Positions 9,880-18,115 of a stretch of 64,000 bases of DNA are shown in pieces. The notes below the pieces were generated by a model, which did no database searches, was not told the origin of the DNA, and worked only from the letters and a program-made list of their open reading frames with translations. Both the position numbers and the translations under genes were made by a program. Location: assembly GCA_963804865.1 (NCBI GenBank), contig CAWDSH010000001.1, positions 1,426,001-1,490,000 on the forward strand, given 5' to 3'. The DNA is from CAVVEQ01 sp963804865. Lineage in GTDB: Bacteria; Chloroflexota; Anaerolineae; Anaerolineales; Anaerolineaceae. The first letter of the stretch is position 1, and each line of letters begins with the position of its first letter.

Positions 9880-10086
9880 ATGTCCGTTTTTGAACAGATC
9901 ATCCGTGTCCTGCGTTCGCGCAAGTTCTGGGCGCTGCTGGCGGCGCTCGCCACCGTGGCGGGCACCTATTTCGCCGGCGAAGTGGATGCCTGGCAGGCGC
10001 TGCAGGCCGTCATCGCCGCGCTGGCGGTCTATTCCACCGGCGTGGCGCTCGAGGATTTCAGCAAAAAGTCCGCGCTGAAACCCTAA
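9880..10086 (+). CDS. Holin-like small membrane protein
   Basis: 68 residues with an AAGGAGG site just upstream. Two hydrophobic segments are visible: FWALLAALATVAGTYFAG (about 15-32) and ALQAVIAALAVYSTGVAL (about 40-57), flanked by a basic N-terminus and a basic tail. Small two-helix proteins encoded inside phage modules are often holins, which permeabilise the inner membrane for lysis. No endolysin gene is adjacent, so lysis function is not proven. Confidence 0.55.
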   Translation: MSVFEQIIRVLRSRKFWALLAALATVAGTYFAGEVDAWQALQAVIAALAVYSTGVALEDFSKKSALKP

Positions 10087-10089
10087 ATG

Positions 10090-10219
10090 GTCATTGCGAG
10101 GAGCACCGGCGACGACCGGTGCGACGAAGCAATCTGTGTCATCTGCCTTTCTTTAAAACCAGGATCGATTCAGATTGCTTCGTCCTTGCGCCTTCCACGC
10201 GCAAGGGCTCGCAATGACG
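10090..10219. repeat. REP/BIME-like palindromic pair
   Basis: A unit reading TCATTGCGAGGAGC...GCGACGAAGCAATCTG (10091-10136) is followed by its inverted partner CAGATTGCTTCGTCC...GCTCGCAATGAC (10171-10218). The two face each other around about 34 bp. The motif looks like a dispersed REP-type element; related pieces recur at 12446-12593 in this window. Confidence 0.7.
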
Positions 10220-10240
10220 ATCAGTGAAAAGGAGGAAAAA

Positions 10241-10450
10241 ATGACCGAATTCCAGGCGCTCGACAGCCGCCTCGCCAACCAGCTGATCAACGGCATGGCG
10301 CTCTCCTACCGCCGCATGGCCAACGGCAGCATGATCGTCATCGCACCCAACGGGATGAAGCTGGTCTTCGGCCCGGAAAGGGTGAAAGCCGCCGAAGCCA
10401 TGCTCCGTTCCGCCGACCTGCCCCGGCAGTCCGCGCGCAAAACAAAATAA
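10241..10450 (+). CDS. Phage-cassette hypothetical protein
   Basis: A 69-residue protein. The ATG at 10241 is chosen because AAAAGGAGG ends 5 bp before it; an in-frame upstream extension would read into the REP-like element. The middle has two predicted strands (NGSMIVIAPNGMKLVFGP) flanked by helices. It is not recognised. It lies between the holin-like and connector genes and is probably part of the same operon. Confidence 0.6.
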   Translation: MTEFQALDSRLANQLINGMALSYRRMANGSMIVIAPNGMKLVFGPERVKAAEAMLRSADLPRQSARKTK

Positions 10451-10468
10451 TGAAGCCTTGAGGTGACC

Positions 10469-11114
10469 ATGTCCGATTATTCCACAATCAAAACCCGCGT
10501 CCTGCAGCTGCTGGGCGACCCGGATGGCGTCCGCTACGACGACGCCACCCTGCAGGAGGCGCTGCGCCAGGCGCTCACCGCCTACACCCGCTCCTGCCCG
10601 CAGATCCGCAGCCAGGTGCTCACCCTCGCCAGCAGCGGGCAGGAGCAGTCCCTGGCAGAGCTGACCAACCCGCCGCTCTTCCTGCTGGAGGTGATCCACC
10701 CCTACCTCAACGGCAGCACCGATTACCCGCCGCAGCCGCCCGCCCTGCACCCTGGCTTACGTGGATGGCACCGCCTGGCTGCGTTTCCCGGTGGAGAGCA
10801 CCCCGCAGGCGGGCGAGCAGGTGCGCGTGGGCTATGGCACCAGCCACACCCTCGCCGGGCTGGACGATGCCGAAACCAGCAGCGTCCCCGAAAGCCACGA
10901 GGCGGTGCTCGCCATGGGCGCGGCGGTCTTCGCCGCCCTGCAGCGCATCCATAAGACCGCCGGCAGCTACGGCATCAAGGAAGCCGAGCCGAACCGCCTG
11001 CGCGAGCTGGCTTCCGGCTACCTGGAGCGCTTCAACCTGGCGCTGCTCTCGCTGCGCACGCTGCAGAGCCTGCAGGGCTTCCCCGCCGGCTTCAAGCTGG
11101 ATGAGTGGGATTAG
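10469..11114 (+). CDS. Phage head-tail connector/adaptor-like protein (frameshifted)
   Basis: The N-terminal 85 residues are helical (DDATLQEALRQALTAYTRSC), as in gp6-type adaptors that bind the portal ring. The frame then shifts near 10740-10752. In the new frame the protein continues VDGTAWLRFPVES, a small strand-rich region, and a long C-terminal helical part ending at 11114. Together this gives about 214 residues. Size, order after the portal/capsid genes and the helical N-terminus suggest a head-tail joining protein. This is inference, not recognition of a specific family. Confidence 0.55.
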
Positions 11115-11116
11115 CC

Positions 11117-11597
11117 ATGCCCACCATCGGCACTGACTGCCACATCACCCTGGCGCACGCCGCGATCGATTTCGGGCGCGCCTTACGGCTTCCTGGTGGT
11201 GGAGGATGGCGGCATCCGCGCGGGCGGCATCCAGATCGTGCGCGAGGTGAGCACGGATGGCGAAATGCGCGTGTGGGTCTACGCGGATATCCTGCTCGCC
11301 GATCACGCCCTCAACCCGGATGGCTCCGCCCACGCCGCCACCCGCGCCGGGGATTACGCCCAGTTGCTGCTCTTCCTCGACCAGCGCGAGGGGCTGGAGA
11401 TGACCTCGCCCGCCGGCGCGCTCACCAACCTGGGCGCGCTGGGCTTCACCGCCGACGAGCGCCACCTGCCCGATCACGCCGTGGTCAAGTGCCAGTTCAA
11501 CAACGCCGGCAGCTATTTCCCGCCCGTCGACCCCGAGCAGCTGGCGCAGTCCATCTGGGACGGCCCGCTCACCTGGGAGACCAGCTTTTGGCGCTGA
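11117..11597 (+). CDS. Phage-cassette structural-type protein (frameshifted)
   Basis: Starts at an ATG 2 bp after the connector gene stop (MPTIGTDCHITLAHAAIDFG). A shift near 11180-11195 leads into YGFLVVEDGGIRAGG and a strand-rich remainder ending TSFWR. Total about 160 residues. Not recognised. Tight spacing and strand content fit a tail or head-completion protein in the same transcription unit. Confidence 0.5.
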
Positions 11598-11601
11598 TAG
11601 C

Positions 11602-11655
11602 CGCTCCTCTCCCCTCTCCCTTTACCGGGAGATGGCAGGGTGAGGGAGATAAGGA
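11602..11655. repeat. Purine/pyrimidine hairpin-type intergenic repeat
   Basis: The gap between two phage-type genes holds a CTCCCCTCTCCC tract followed by GGGAGA and GGCAGGGTGAGGGAG, which can fold back on the pyrimidine tract. It ends in the AAGGAG site of the next gene. It looks like another dispersed palindromic element, different from the one at 10090-10219. Confidence 0.4.
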
Positions 11656-11661
11656 GTTTAG

Positions 11662-12411
11662 ATGACCTACCCGCTTTCCACGGATGTATCCACCGGCCAG
11701 CCCACCGCCGCGGCGCACTACAACGCTCTGCGCGCCGATGCCCTGCGCCTGGGGCAGGCCGAAGCCAACTCGGTCAAGGTGGCGCAGTTCCTCAACCGCT
11801 ACCAGTCCGGCATCCGGCTGCAGTACCTGGCGACCAACCGCCTGCGCGTGCCCTACGTGACCACCTCGCCCGCCACGCTGATGATCAACGGCTGCATGTG
11901 CCAGGCGGGCGCCAACGTCGATCTCGCCGCGGGGCTCTTCAGCGGCGGCGCCGCCACCTGGTACGTCTTCGCCGCGCGCACCGCCGGCTCCACCACCTTC
12001 ACCCTCTCGGTCAACACCAGCGCCTCGGAGGGGACGGACCAGCGCATCATCGGCGAGGTGTATTACGACGGCACGAACATCGTCTCGGTGAAGGATTACT
12101 TCACCGGCGCGCTGGGCGACCCCGATTACAACAGCGGCTGGTTCGCCTGCGCCTACAACAACACCTACACCAAGGCGCACGGTCTCAACCAGCCGCCCCG
12201 CCTGGTGACCCTCGAGCACGCCACCAGCTCCTCCGGCACCGGCGAGCTGGTGCTGGTCTACCTCGCCTACAGCAGCAACTTCCTCTCGCTGGTCGGTTAC
12301 GACGCGACCAACATCTACGTGCAGACGGTCAACAACGCCTCCTCCGGCACGGTCGGCTCGATGCGCCGCACCTCCGCCGGCGGCTATTACCGCATCCAGG
12401 CATGGAAATGA
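11662..12411 (+). CDS. Phage-type structural protein, possibly tail or fibre
   Basis: 249 residues with AAGGAG upstream and no frameshift. A short helical N-terminus (TAAAHYNALRADALRLGQA) is followed by a strand-rich domain full of Ser, Thr, Gly, Tyr and Asn, ending in GGYYRIQAWK. The composition resembles phage fibre or spike proteins that contact the host surface. No chaperone domain or collagen repeat is seen. It is the last clearly virion-like gene before a repeat-filled gap. Confidence 0.5.
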   Translation: MTYPLSTDVSTGQPTAAAHYNALRADALRLGQAEANSVKVAQFLNRYQSGIRLQYLATNRLRVPYVTTSPATLMINGCMCQAGANVDLAAGLFSGGAATWYVFAARTAGSTTFTLSVNTSASEGTDQRIIGEVYYDGTNIVSVKDYFTGALGDPDYNSGWFACAYNNTYTKAHGLNQPPRLVTLEHATSSSGTGELVLVYLAYSSNFLSLVGYDATNIYVQTVNNASSGTVGSMRRTSAGGYYRIQAWK

Positions 12412-12717
12412 ACCATCATCTCATGCTCGTTTGGAGTCTTCGAGGTGAGATTGCTTCGTCGCATCGGCAACAACCGCTGCTCCTCGCAATGACAAGACAT
12501 GAGGGGGAGGGGTTGGAGAGCCGCGACGACTGCCCTCCTCGCAATGCAAAACCAGCTTTGAACCCACCCCTGCCTTGTTTGTCATTGCGGATCGCGGTTT
12601 GTGCACCCCGCGTGCGTTTTCACCGAGGAAGCGCACAGGCTCGGTTACCCGTCGCCGGCAATCTCACTCAGAAATCAACACCGACTGTCAGAACACCACC
12701 AAAGAAAGGAGTCTCTT
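12412..12717. repeat. Gene-free gap with REP-like fragments
   Basis: About 300 bp without a convincing gene. It contains GATTGCTTCGTCGC (12449) with CTCCTCGCAATGAC (12479), CTCCTCGCAATG (12535) and GTCATTGCGGATCGCGG (12580), related to the REP-like pair at 10090-10219. The last 20 bp hold the AAAGAAAGGAG site for the gene at 12718. Confidence 0.55.
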
Positions 12718-13115
12718 ATGATCACCCTCATCCGCAACCCCGATGGCACGCTCAAGACCTTCGCCGAGCGCGGCGATGACCTGAGCCTCGCCCCCGGTGA
12801 AACCCTCGAGCTCTCGCCGCTCACCTTCGAGCAGTTCGCCGCCCGCCTGCGCCTGCTCGTGGATGGCCGCGGCGGTGAGACCGTCCGCGTCCCCGCCGGC
12901 TCACCCGCATGTCACCGTCGAGGTGCTCTGCCCGGGCAGCGCAACGGTGGCGATCGCCGTCAACGGCCTGACCGAGAACGTGGCGCTCAGCAATGGGCGC
13001 GGCGAAATCAATGCTCTCCGCCGAAACGCCGGGCGTCTTCCAGCTCGCCCCCGCCGACCGCGCCGCCTACTGCGCCGCCGGCGAATCCATCCTCACCCTG
13101 GAGGTGACAGAATGA
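12718..13115 (+). CDS. Phage-cassette hypothetical protein (two frameshifts)
   Basis: The start MITLIRNPDGTLKTFAERG has AAAGGAG upstream. The coherent product is read by shifting near 12900 (into HVTVEVLCPGSATVAIAVNG) and again near 13010 (into SAETPGVFQLAPADRAAYC), ending at the TGA at 13113-13115. Total about 130 residues, rich in strands, with the feel of a small Ig- or jelly-roll-like decoration protein. Not recognised. The stop overlaps the next start in an ATGA. Confidence 0.45.
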
Positions 13116-13312
13116 AACCCGATGTTGTTGAAAAGCGTGGCGGCGCCTTCCATATCCTCCCCGATCCGGTAAAGACGGCGGGCGATGAAGCCAAAAAGTC
13201 ACATGCCGCCGACCTGGCGGCGCTGGAAAAGCCGCTCGAAAGCGCGGAGCTGCAGCCCATCCTGCTGCGCGCCCTCATCCGCCTCGCGGCGCTCGAGGAG
13301 CCGCAGGACTGA
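13112..13312 (+). CDS. Phage-cassette small hypothetical protein
   Basis: 66 residues beginning MKPDVVEKRGGAFHILPDP. The second half is a charged helix (AADLAALEKPLESAELQPIL). The start overlaps the preceding stop as ATGA, so translation is probably coupled. Not recognised. Confidence 0.45.
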   Translation: MKPDVVEKRGGAFHILPDPVKTAGDEAKKSHAADLAALEKPLESAELQPILLRALIRLAALEEPQD

Positions 13313-13342
13313 TCTTCCATTACCGTTATCAAGGAGTATCTT

Positions 13343-13618
13343 ATGGGACGAACCTTACCTTCCATCACCATGGCTTTCATGCAGGAGCAGGAAGCCTTCG
13401 GGCGCTTCCGCCGCGCCCTGCGCCGCAGCGACCAGATGGCGCTGGATGAGCTCTTCGCCGCGGCGCGCAACCACCTGGCTGCCGCCGCCTACGCCTCCAA
13501 CGCCCTGCCCATGGAGACCTTCCTGCTGGCGATGCTGCTCGAGGAGCATAAAGAGGTGCTGCGCCTGCGCAACCAGCTGGAAAAGCTCATCCTGGAGCAG
13601 CCCCGCCTGAATGACTGA
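13343..13618 (+). CDS. Phage-cassette helical protein upstream of DNA polymerase
   Basis: 91 residues, all helical, with AAGGAG upstream. It has two or three amphipathic helices (residues 10-35, 40-60 and 62-85) and an Arg- and Glu-rich surface. The stop overlaps the start of the DNA polymerase gene (ATGACTGA), which suggests coupled translation and possibly a partner protein. Not recognised. Confidence 0.5.
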   Translation: MGRTLPSITMAFMQEQEAFGRFRRALRRSDQMALDELFAAARNHLAAAAYASNALPMETFLLAMLLEEHKEVLRLRNQLEKLILEQPRLND

Positions 13619-15995
13619 GCTCACCGGCTGGCTGTTCGATCTCTACGAGGACCGCAAGGACGGGCTGGTGCTCTGGCTGATCGGCGACGACGGCACCCGC
13701 CGCCGCCTGCACCAGCCCTTCCCGGTCACCTTCTACGCCTCCGGTCCCCCGGAACGGCTGCGCGCGCTCTGGCGCTGGCTGGAAAGCCAGCCCGTGCCGG
13801 TCAAGCTGGGACGCGATGAGCGCCGCGATATCTTCCGCCCCGATCCGGTCACCGTGCTCAGCGTGCAGGCCGCCGCCGCGGAGCAGCCGCGCCTCTTCCG
13901 CCAGGTCTCGCAGGCCTTCCCCGAGCTGGATTACTACGATGCCGACCTGCAGCTCTCGCTGCGCTACGCCGCCGCCAGCGGCACCTTCCCCATGGCGCGC
14001 TGCCGCGTGGAGGTCGAGGGCGAGCTGATCAGGAATATCGAAGCCCTCGATACCCCCTGGGAGCTGGATCCCGAGTTGCCGCCGCTGCGCGTCTTTTACC
14101 TGGAGCCGGATTGCGACCCCAGCCATTCCACCCCCGCCGCGCTCTGCCTGCGCTACGAGCGCTTCAACTACCGCCTGCCCTTCGAGCCGCTGCGCCCGCT
14201 GATGATCAACCTGCGCGCCCTCTTCGAGCGCCACGACCCCGACCTGATCCTCAGCCAGTGGGGCGATACCTGGCTGCTGCCGCGCCTGGTGGAGCTCGCC
14301 GGGCAGCACGGCTTCACCCTGCCGCTCAACCGCGAGCCGGGCAGGCAGCCGCTGATCAAGCGCGAGCACACCTATTTCTCCTACGGGCAGATCATCCACC
14401 GCGGCAAACAGATGCACCTCTTCGGGCGCTGCCATATCGACCAGCGCAACGCCATGCTCTGGGGCGATTACGGGCTGGAGGGCACCCTGGAAGCGGCGCG
14501 CGTCACCGGGCTGCCCATCCAGGTGGCGTCGCGCGTCTCGCCCGGCACCGGCATCTCCTCGATGGAGACGCTCACCGCGCTGCGCACCGCCATCCTCGTC
14601 CCCTGGCACAAGCAGCAGGCGGAGAAGCCCAAGACCGCGCTCGACCTGATCCACGTGGACCAGGGCGGCATGATCTACCAGCCGGTGGTGGGGCTGCACG
14701 CCGACGTGGGCATGATCGATTTCGTCTCGATGTACCCCAGCATCATGGTGCACTGCAACATCTCGCCCGAGGTGCCGCCGCCCACCGAGCTGGGCGTCTC
14801 CGATTATCCCCCCGGCATCGTCCCGCAGACCCTCGCGCCGCTCCTCAAGAAGCGCATCGCGCTCAAGCAGCGCTCCATCAGCCTGCCGCCCTGGGACCCG
14901 CGCCGCGAGCACGACCGCGCCCGCTCGCAATCGTACAAGTGGCTTTTGGTCACCTGCTTCGGCTACCTGGGCTACAAGAACGCGCGCTTCGGGCGCATCG
15001 AATCGCACGAGGCAGTCACCACCTGGGGGCGCGAGGCGCTGCTGCGCGCCAAGGAAGCCGCCGAAGATATGGGCTTCGTCGTGCTGCACATGTACGTGGA
15101 TGGGCTGTGGGTGCAGAAGCCGGGCTGCAGCAAGGCGGAGGACTTCAACGACCTGCTGGCGGAGATCTCAAGGCGCACCCACATGCCGGTGGGGCTGGAT
15201 GGCGTCTACCGCTGGGTGGCGTTTTTGGCATCGCGGGTGGATGCGCGCGTGGCGGTGCCCAACCGCTATTTCGGCGTCTTCTCGGATGGCTCGTTCAAGG
15301 TGCGCGGCATCGACCTGCGCCGGCGCGATACGCCCGTCTTCATCGGCGATACCCAGATGGAGCTGCTCAAGTGCATCGGCAAGGCGAAGAGCAAGGAGGG
15401 GCTGCTCGCGCTGGTGCCGCAGGCGCTGGGCGTGCTGAAGCAGCGGCTGAAGATGCTCAAGGAGGGGCGCATCCCGCTGGAGGACCTGCTGGTGACGCAG
15501 AAGCTCAGCCACGAGATCGCCGAATACAAGGACCCCTCGCCCTCGGCGCGCGCCGCCGCGCAGCTGGAAGCCATCGGGCTGCACGTGCGCCCCGGGCAGC
15601 GGGTGAAGTTCCTGTTATTGCGCGGGCACCGCGCCGTGCACGCCTGGAACCTGCCCGCCTCCCCCGACCCGCGCGCGCTGGATTATGCCCGCTACCGGGA
15701 GCTCACCATCCGCGCCGCCAGCAACGTGTTCGCGCCGCTGGGCATCAGCGAGGAGTTATTGAACCAGCTCGTTGGCGGCGAGCCGGTGGCGGTGAAGCTG
15801 GAGGGCATCGATCAGCCCAATTTATTGGAAGAGGGGAAAAAGAGAGAGAGCCTTCCCGTTGGCGAATGGGTGGCTGAACCGCGGTTTTCGCGCCCCCGAG
15901 AGAAGCGAGAGGGGTTGCCAGATGGTAAGGAGACCGCGGAAGAGGGCTTTTCCCCCGCCATCCGCAAGGCCATGACGGAAAGGGTGGGATTTTAA
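13611..15995 (+). CDS. Family B DNA polymerase with deviant exonuclease and motif C
   Basis: 794 residues. Motif A is clear: DFVSMYPSIM (about residues 370-379; DxxSLYPS in the family). Motif B is KWLLVTCFGYLGYKNARFG, keeping the Lys but replacing the usual NS(F/Y)YG. Motif C reads MYVDGLWVQK, where the family has YxDTDS, so the second Asp, normally a metal ligand, is Gly-Leu. The exonuclease-like region is also altered: the position expected for DIE reads FYLEPD, and the Exo II region reads LILSQWGDTWLLPRL. The C-terminus has a charged tail with two imperfect 20-residue repeats. It may be an inactive or repurposed polymerase, or a divergent active branch. The frame is uninterrupted over 2.4 kb, which argues for selection on the protein. 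It is the last gene of the phage-like operon. Confidence 0.85.
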   Translation: MTELTGWLFDLYEDRKDGLVLWLIGDDGTRRRLHQPFPVTFYASGPPERLRALWRWLESQPVPVKLGRDERRDIFRPDPVTVLSVQAAAAEQPRLFRQVSQAFPELDYYDADLQLSLRYAAASGTFPMARCRVEVEGELIRNIEALDTPWELDPELPPLRVFYLEPDCDPSHSTPAALCLRYERFNYRLPFEPLRPLMINLRALFERHDPDLILSQWGDTWLLPRLVELAGQHGFTLPLNREPGRQPLIKREHTYFSYGQIIHRGKQMHLFGRCHIDQRNAMLWGDYGLEGTLEAARVTGLPIQVASRVSPGTGISSMETLTALRTAILVPWHKQQAEKPKTALDLIHVDQGGMIYQPVVGLHADVGMIDFVSMYPSIMVHCNISPEVPPPTELGVSDYPPGIVPQTLAPLLKKRIALKQRSISLPPWDPRREHDRARSQSYKWLLVTCFGYLGYKNARFGRIESHEAVTTWGREALLRAKEAAEDMGFVVLHMYVDGLWVQKPGCSKAEDFNDLLAEISRRTHMPVGLDGVYRWVAFLASRVDARVAVPNRYFGVFSDGSFKVRGIDLRRRDTPVFIGDTQMELLKCIGKAKSKEGLLALVPQALGVLKQRLKMLKEGRIPLEDLLVTQKLSHEIAEYKDPSPSARAAAQLEAIGLHVRPGQRVKFLLLRGHRAVHAWNLPASPDPRALDYARYRELTIRAASNVFAPLGISEELLNQLVGGEPVAVKLEGIDQPNLLEEGKKRESLPVGEWVAEPRFSRPREKREGLPDGKETAEEGFSPAIRKAMTERVGF
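15951..15993 (+). repeat. Direct repeat copy 1 (polymerase 3' end)
   Basis: Encodes the last residues of the DNA polymerase (PAIRKAMTERVGF). A near-identical copy lies at 16559-16604, just after the lipoprotein gene. Confidence 0.75.
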
Positions 15996-16042
15996 GGTGA
16001 AATAAAAATGGCAGAGGGGGATAAAATGATTAAGGATGAACC

Positions 16043-16555
16043 ATGATCTCAACGCGAAATAGCAGGAATTCCATTCTTTTCCCGGTATTGCTCACCTTCA
16101 CGATGCTGATGGCGGGCTGCAACGCCGTGGAACAGCATCCTCCAACGGCAACCCCTGCCTGCGCGGATGCAGTGGCGATCATCACCGCCTTCTACGACGC
16201 CAATGATGCCGGGCGGTACGATGAAAGCCTGGGATACCTGCTCCCGGATGCCGCGCTCACCACCTGGGCGGAGGGCGTGAACGGGCGCCACTGGCAGGAA
16301 AAGCAGCTGACCGGCAGGGAGGAGATCCGCGAAGTTTTGAGCAACCGGGGGTTGAGCCGCACATCCGGGCAGCCGGATGACCCGATCTTTCAGATGGAGG
16401 ATATGCAGGTATCAGGAGACAGGGTGACTTTCTACCTCCGCCCCGATCGCACAGGACGGGATGGCAAGCCCTACAATCCCTACCGCGTGGAAGCGATCTT
16501 CGAGGGCTGCAAGATCAAATCCCTGACCGTGATCGAATTCATCAGTTGGGAATAA
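16043..16555 (+). CDS. Lipoprotein with SnoaL/NTF2-like domain
   Basis: 170 residues. The signal peptide ends in a lipobox (LMAGC, Cys at about 28), followed by a short PTATP linker and a domain starting CADAVAIITAFYDANDAGRYDESLGYL, the helix pattern of SnoaL/NTF2-like folds. Such secreted NTF2-like domains are common in Chloroflexota lipoproteins and usually have no assigned substrate. The gene is bracketed by 40-bp direct repeats of the polymerase 3' end, so it may have been inserted or duplicated with them. Confidence 0.7.
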   Translation: MISTRNSRNSILFPVLLTFTMLMAGCNAVEQHPPTATPACADAVAIITAFYDANDAGRYDESLGYLLPDAALTTWAEGVNGRHWQEKQLTGREEIREVLSNRGLSRTSGQPDDPIFQMEDMQVSGDRVTFYLRPDRTGRDGKPYNPYRVEAIFEGCKIKSLTVIEFISWE

Positions 16556-16558
16556 ATT

Positions 16559-16604
16559 CACCCCCGCCATCCGCAAAGCCATGACGGAAAGGGTTGGGGT
16601 TTTT
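16559..16604 (+). repeat. Direct repeat copy 2 (polymerase 3' end)
   Basis: CCCCCGCCATCCGCAAAGCC and the following GGAAAGGGT match 15951-15993 with few changes. It lies outside any gene and marks the junction with the AT-rich island. Confidence 0.75.
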
Positions 16605-16642
16605 AAAAAAGTCGATCACGCAAGCGGTGACCGAAAAACAAC

Positions 16643-18099
16643 TTAATCTTTAATAAGACGTTCTTTTATCAAATCTTCCTTCACAAGGTCATGCGCTTTT
16701 GAAAAGATATCACTACACTCAACTAAAAAAGGCGTGTGGCTTAAGAAATCTGGTAATTCTGGTGATCGTAACGTTGCAGGGAAAGAAATATTTGCAAACG
16801 TAATTGTGTTTTTTGTAGGTAATTGATTAATTTGATATCGTGAATAAAGAGGATATTCAGAAGTCCCAAACATATCATAAAAAATATTTGATAAGGCAAT
16901 AACAAAACGATCAGGCAAGGCTTTAATATATCGTTGGTTTACTCCCTTAATTTTTTTTCCAAGAGACATGAAGTCTTTTGCAGATATATCCTTTTCAAAT
17001 CTGTACTTAAACAATAAATCCACATTATCTATCCCATTCTTTGATTCATTTTCCATTATTTGCTGTGTAATCTCTAATTGATTGCGAAATGCTGATGAAA
17101 ACATAAGCGCGTTATAACTATAAAACTCAAATGATCGATTATTATGAATGTTACGCAAAAGAAGTATTTCTTGAACAGCAGTATCAAAATCACCAATTAG
17201 TAAATGCCTTTCAAGTCCATAATAGTAAATAAAAACGTATCCAATATCTACTTCCTTTGAAATATCTTTTAGCCACTCTAAATAAATCCATCGTTGATCA
17301 GGTGACAATCCAGCATATGATGGATAGTATGGAGGTCTTTCAACCGAGCTTGGATTGAAAGGTCTTTGTACAGGCAAGTCTTTATAAATTCTGCTTGGTT
17401 CATCAGGACCAATGATTTCAATCTGTGGTTCTCCTCCCAGTCTTATCGTTATTTTTATACCCCTACCTAAATTGCTTTTACCGCGAGAGGACTCTTCAAT
17501 AATTGATTAATCTCGCCGGATGAATTTCTTTAATGGTGATCTTATTGTTCGGCTGTGATTCTGATTTATGTGTGGTTTTGAATTTGTTCTTCCCTTTCTT
17601 GTTCATCATTTAATTCAATGGCGAGATTTTCACATTTTTCGTGTAATTTTAACAATTGTTCGGGATTTTTTACTTTCGGAATATATTCGTTAATTTTGTC
17701 CAGAAATTTTTGAATCTGATTTAATTTTCGCATTATTTGACTTGAGGTTATAGATTTTCACATTTAATGAATGTTGAACTCGATTAAAAGCATCAATCAG
17801 TAGATCATCTCTTTCATTATCAAATTTCTGAAGTAATTTTGAGGGATATGGATCTATTGTGTTTATTTCTTTTTTTTCATATTGGAGTAAAGCTGATAGA
17901 GAATTTTATTGCTACTTTTATCCTCAAATAAACAACATCAATGTTCTCTGAATCACCAATTAATCTAATGCAGTCGTTATATATCCTTACCCGATTCTGG
18001 ATATCCAACACGACAAATGCATTACATTTATTACATAGACCATTGTTATTTATAGCGAAAAACAAACCGGATTTACCACAATATTTGCATTTAGACATT
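16643..18099 (-). CDS. Zinc-ribbon / coiled-coil / TerB-N domain protein (several frameshifts)
   Basis: The start at 18099 has a strong GGAGGAAC site. Residues 1-25 form a zinc-binding CxxC-x14-CxxC module (Cys 4, 7, 22, 25). A helical, charged middle follows, readable only by changing frame near 17900, 17735, 17585 and 17505 (AYEKKE-like and QKFLDKINEY stretches). The last 244 residues form one frame with the TerB_N signature: YYPSYAGLSPDQRWIYLEWL, then GYVFIYYYGLERHLL and FEFYSYNALMF. TerB_N proteins occur in tellurite-resistance/stress gene neighbourhoods, with unknown biochemistry. Base composition is strongly AT-rich, unlike the flanks. The indels lie in A/T runs, so either decay or sequencing error is possible. 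It follows the HEPN-like gene by 16 bp. Confidence 0.65.
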
Positions 18100-18115
18100 T
18101 GTTCCTCCAAAATGG

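Noticed and set aside
10463..10469. Earlier ATG for the connector gene
   Set aside because: ATG at 10469 follows the GAGGTG site with better spacing; the upstream one would put the site inside the gene.
13587..15877. Long minus-strand (13587-15089) and second plus-strand (14111-15877) frames over the polymerase
   Set aside because: Both are shadows of the polymerase frame; translations are Arg/Ala/His-rich without motifs.
4337..15995. Complete active prophage
   Set aside because: No integrase, repressor, tape-measure, lysin or flanking att sites around the whole segment could be identified.
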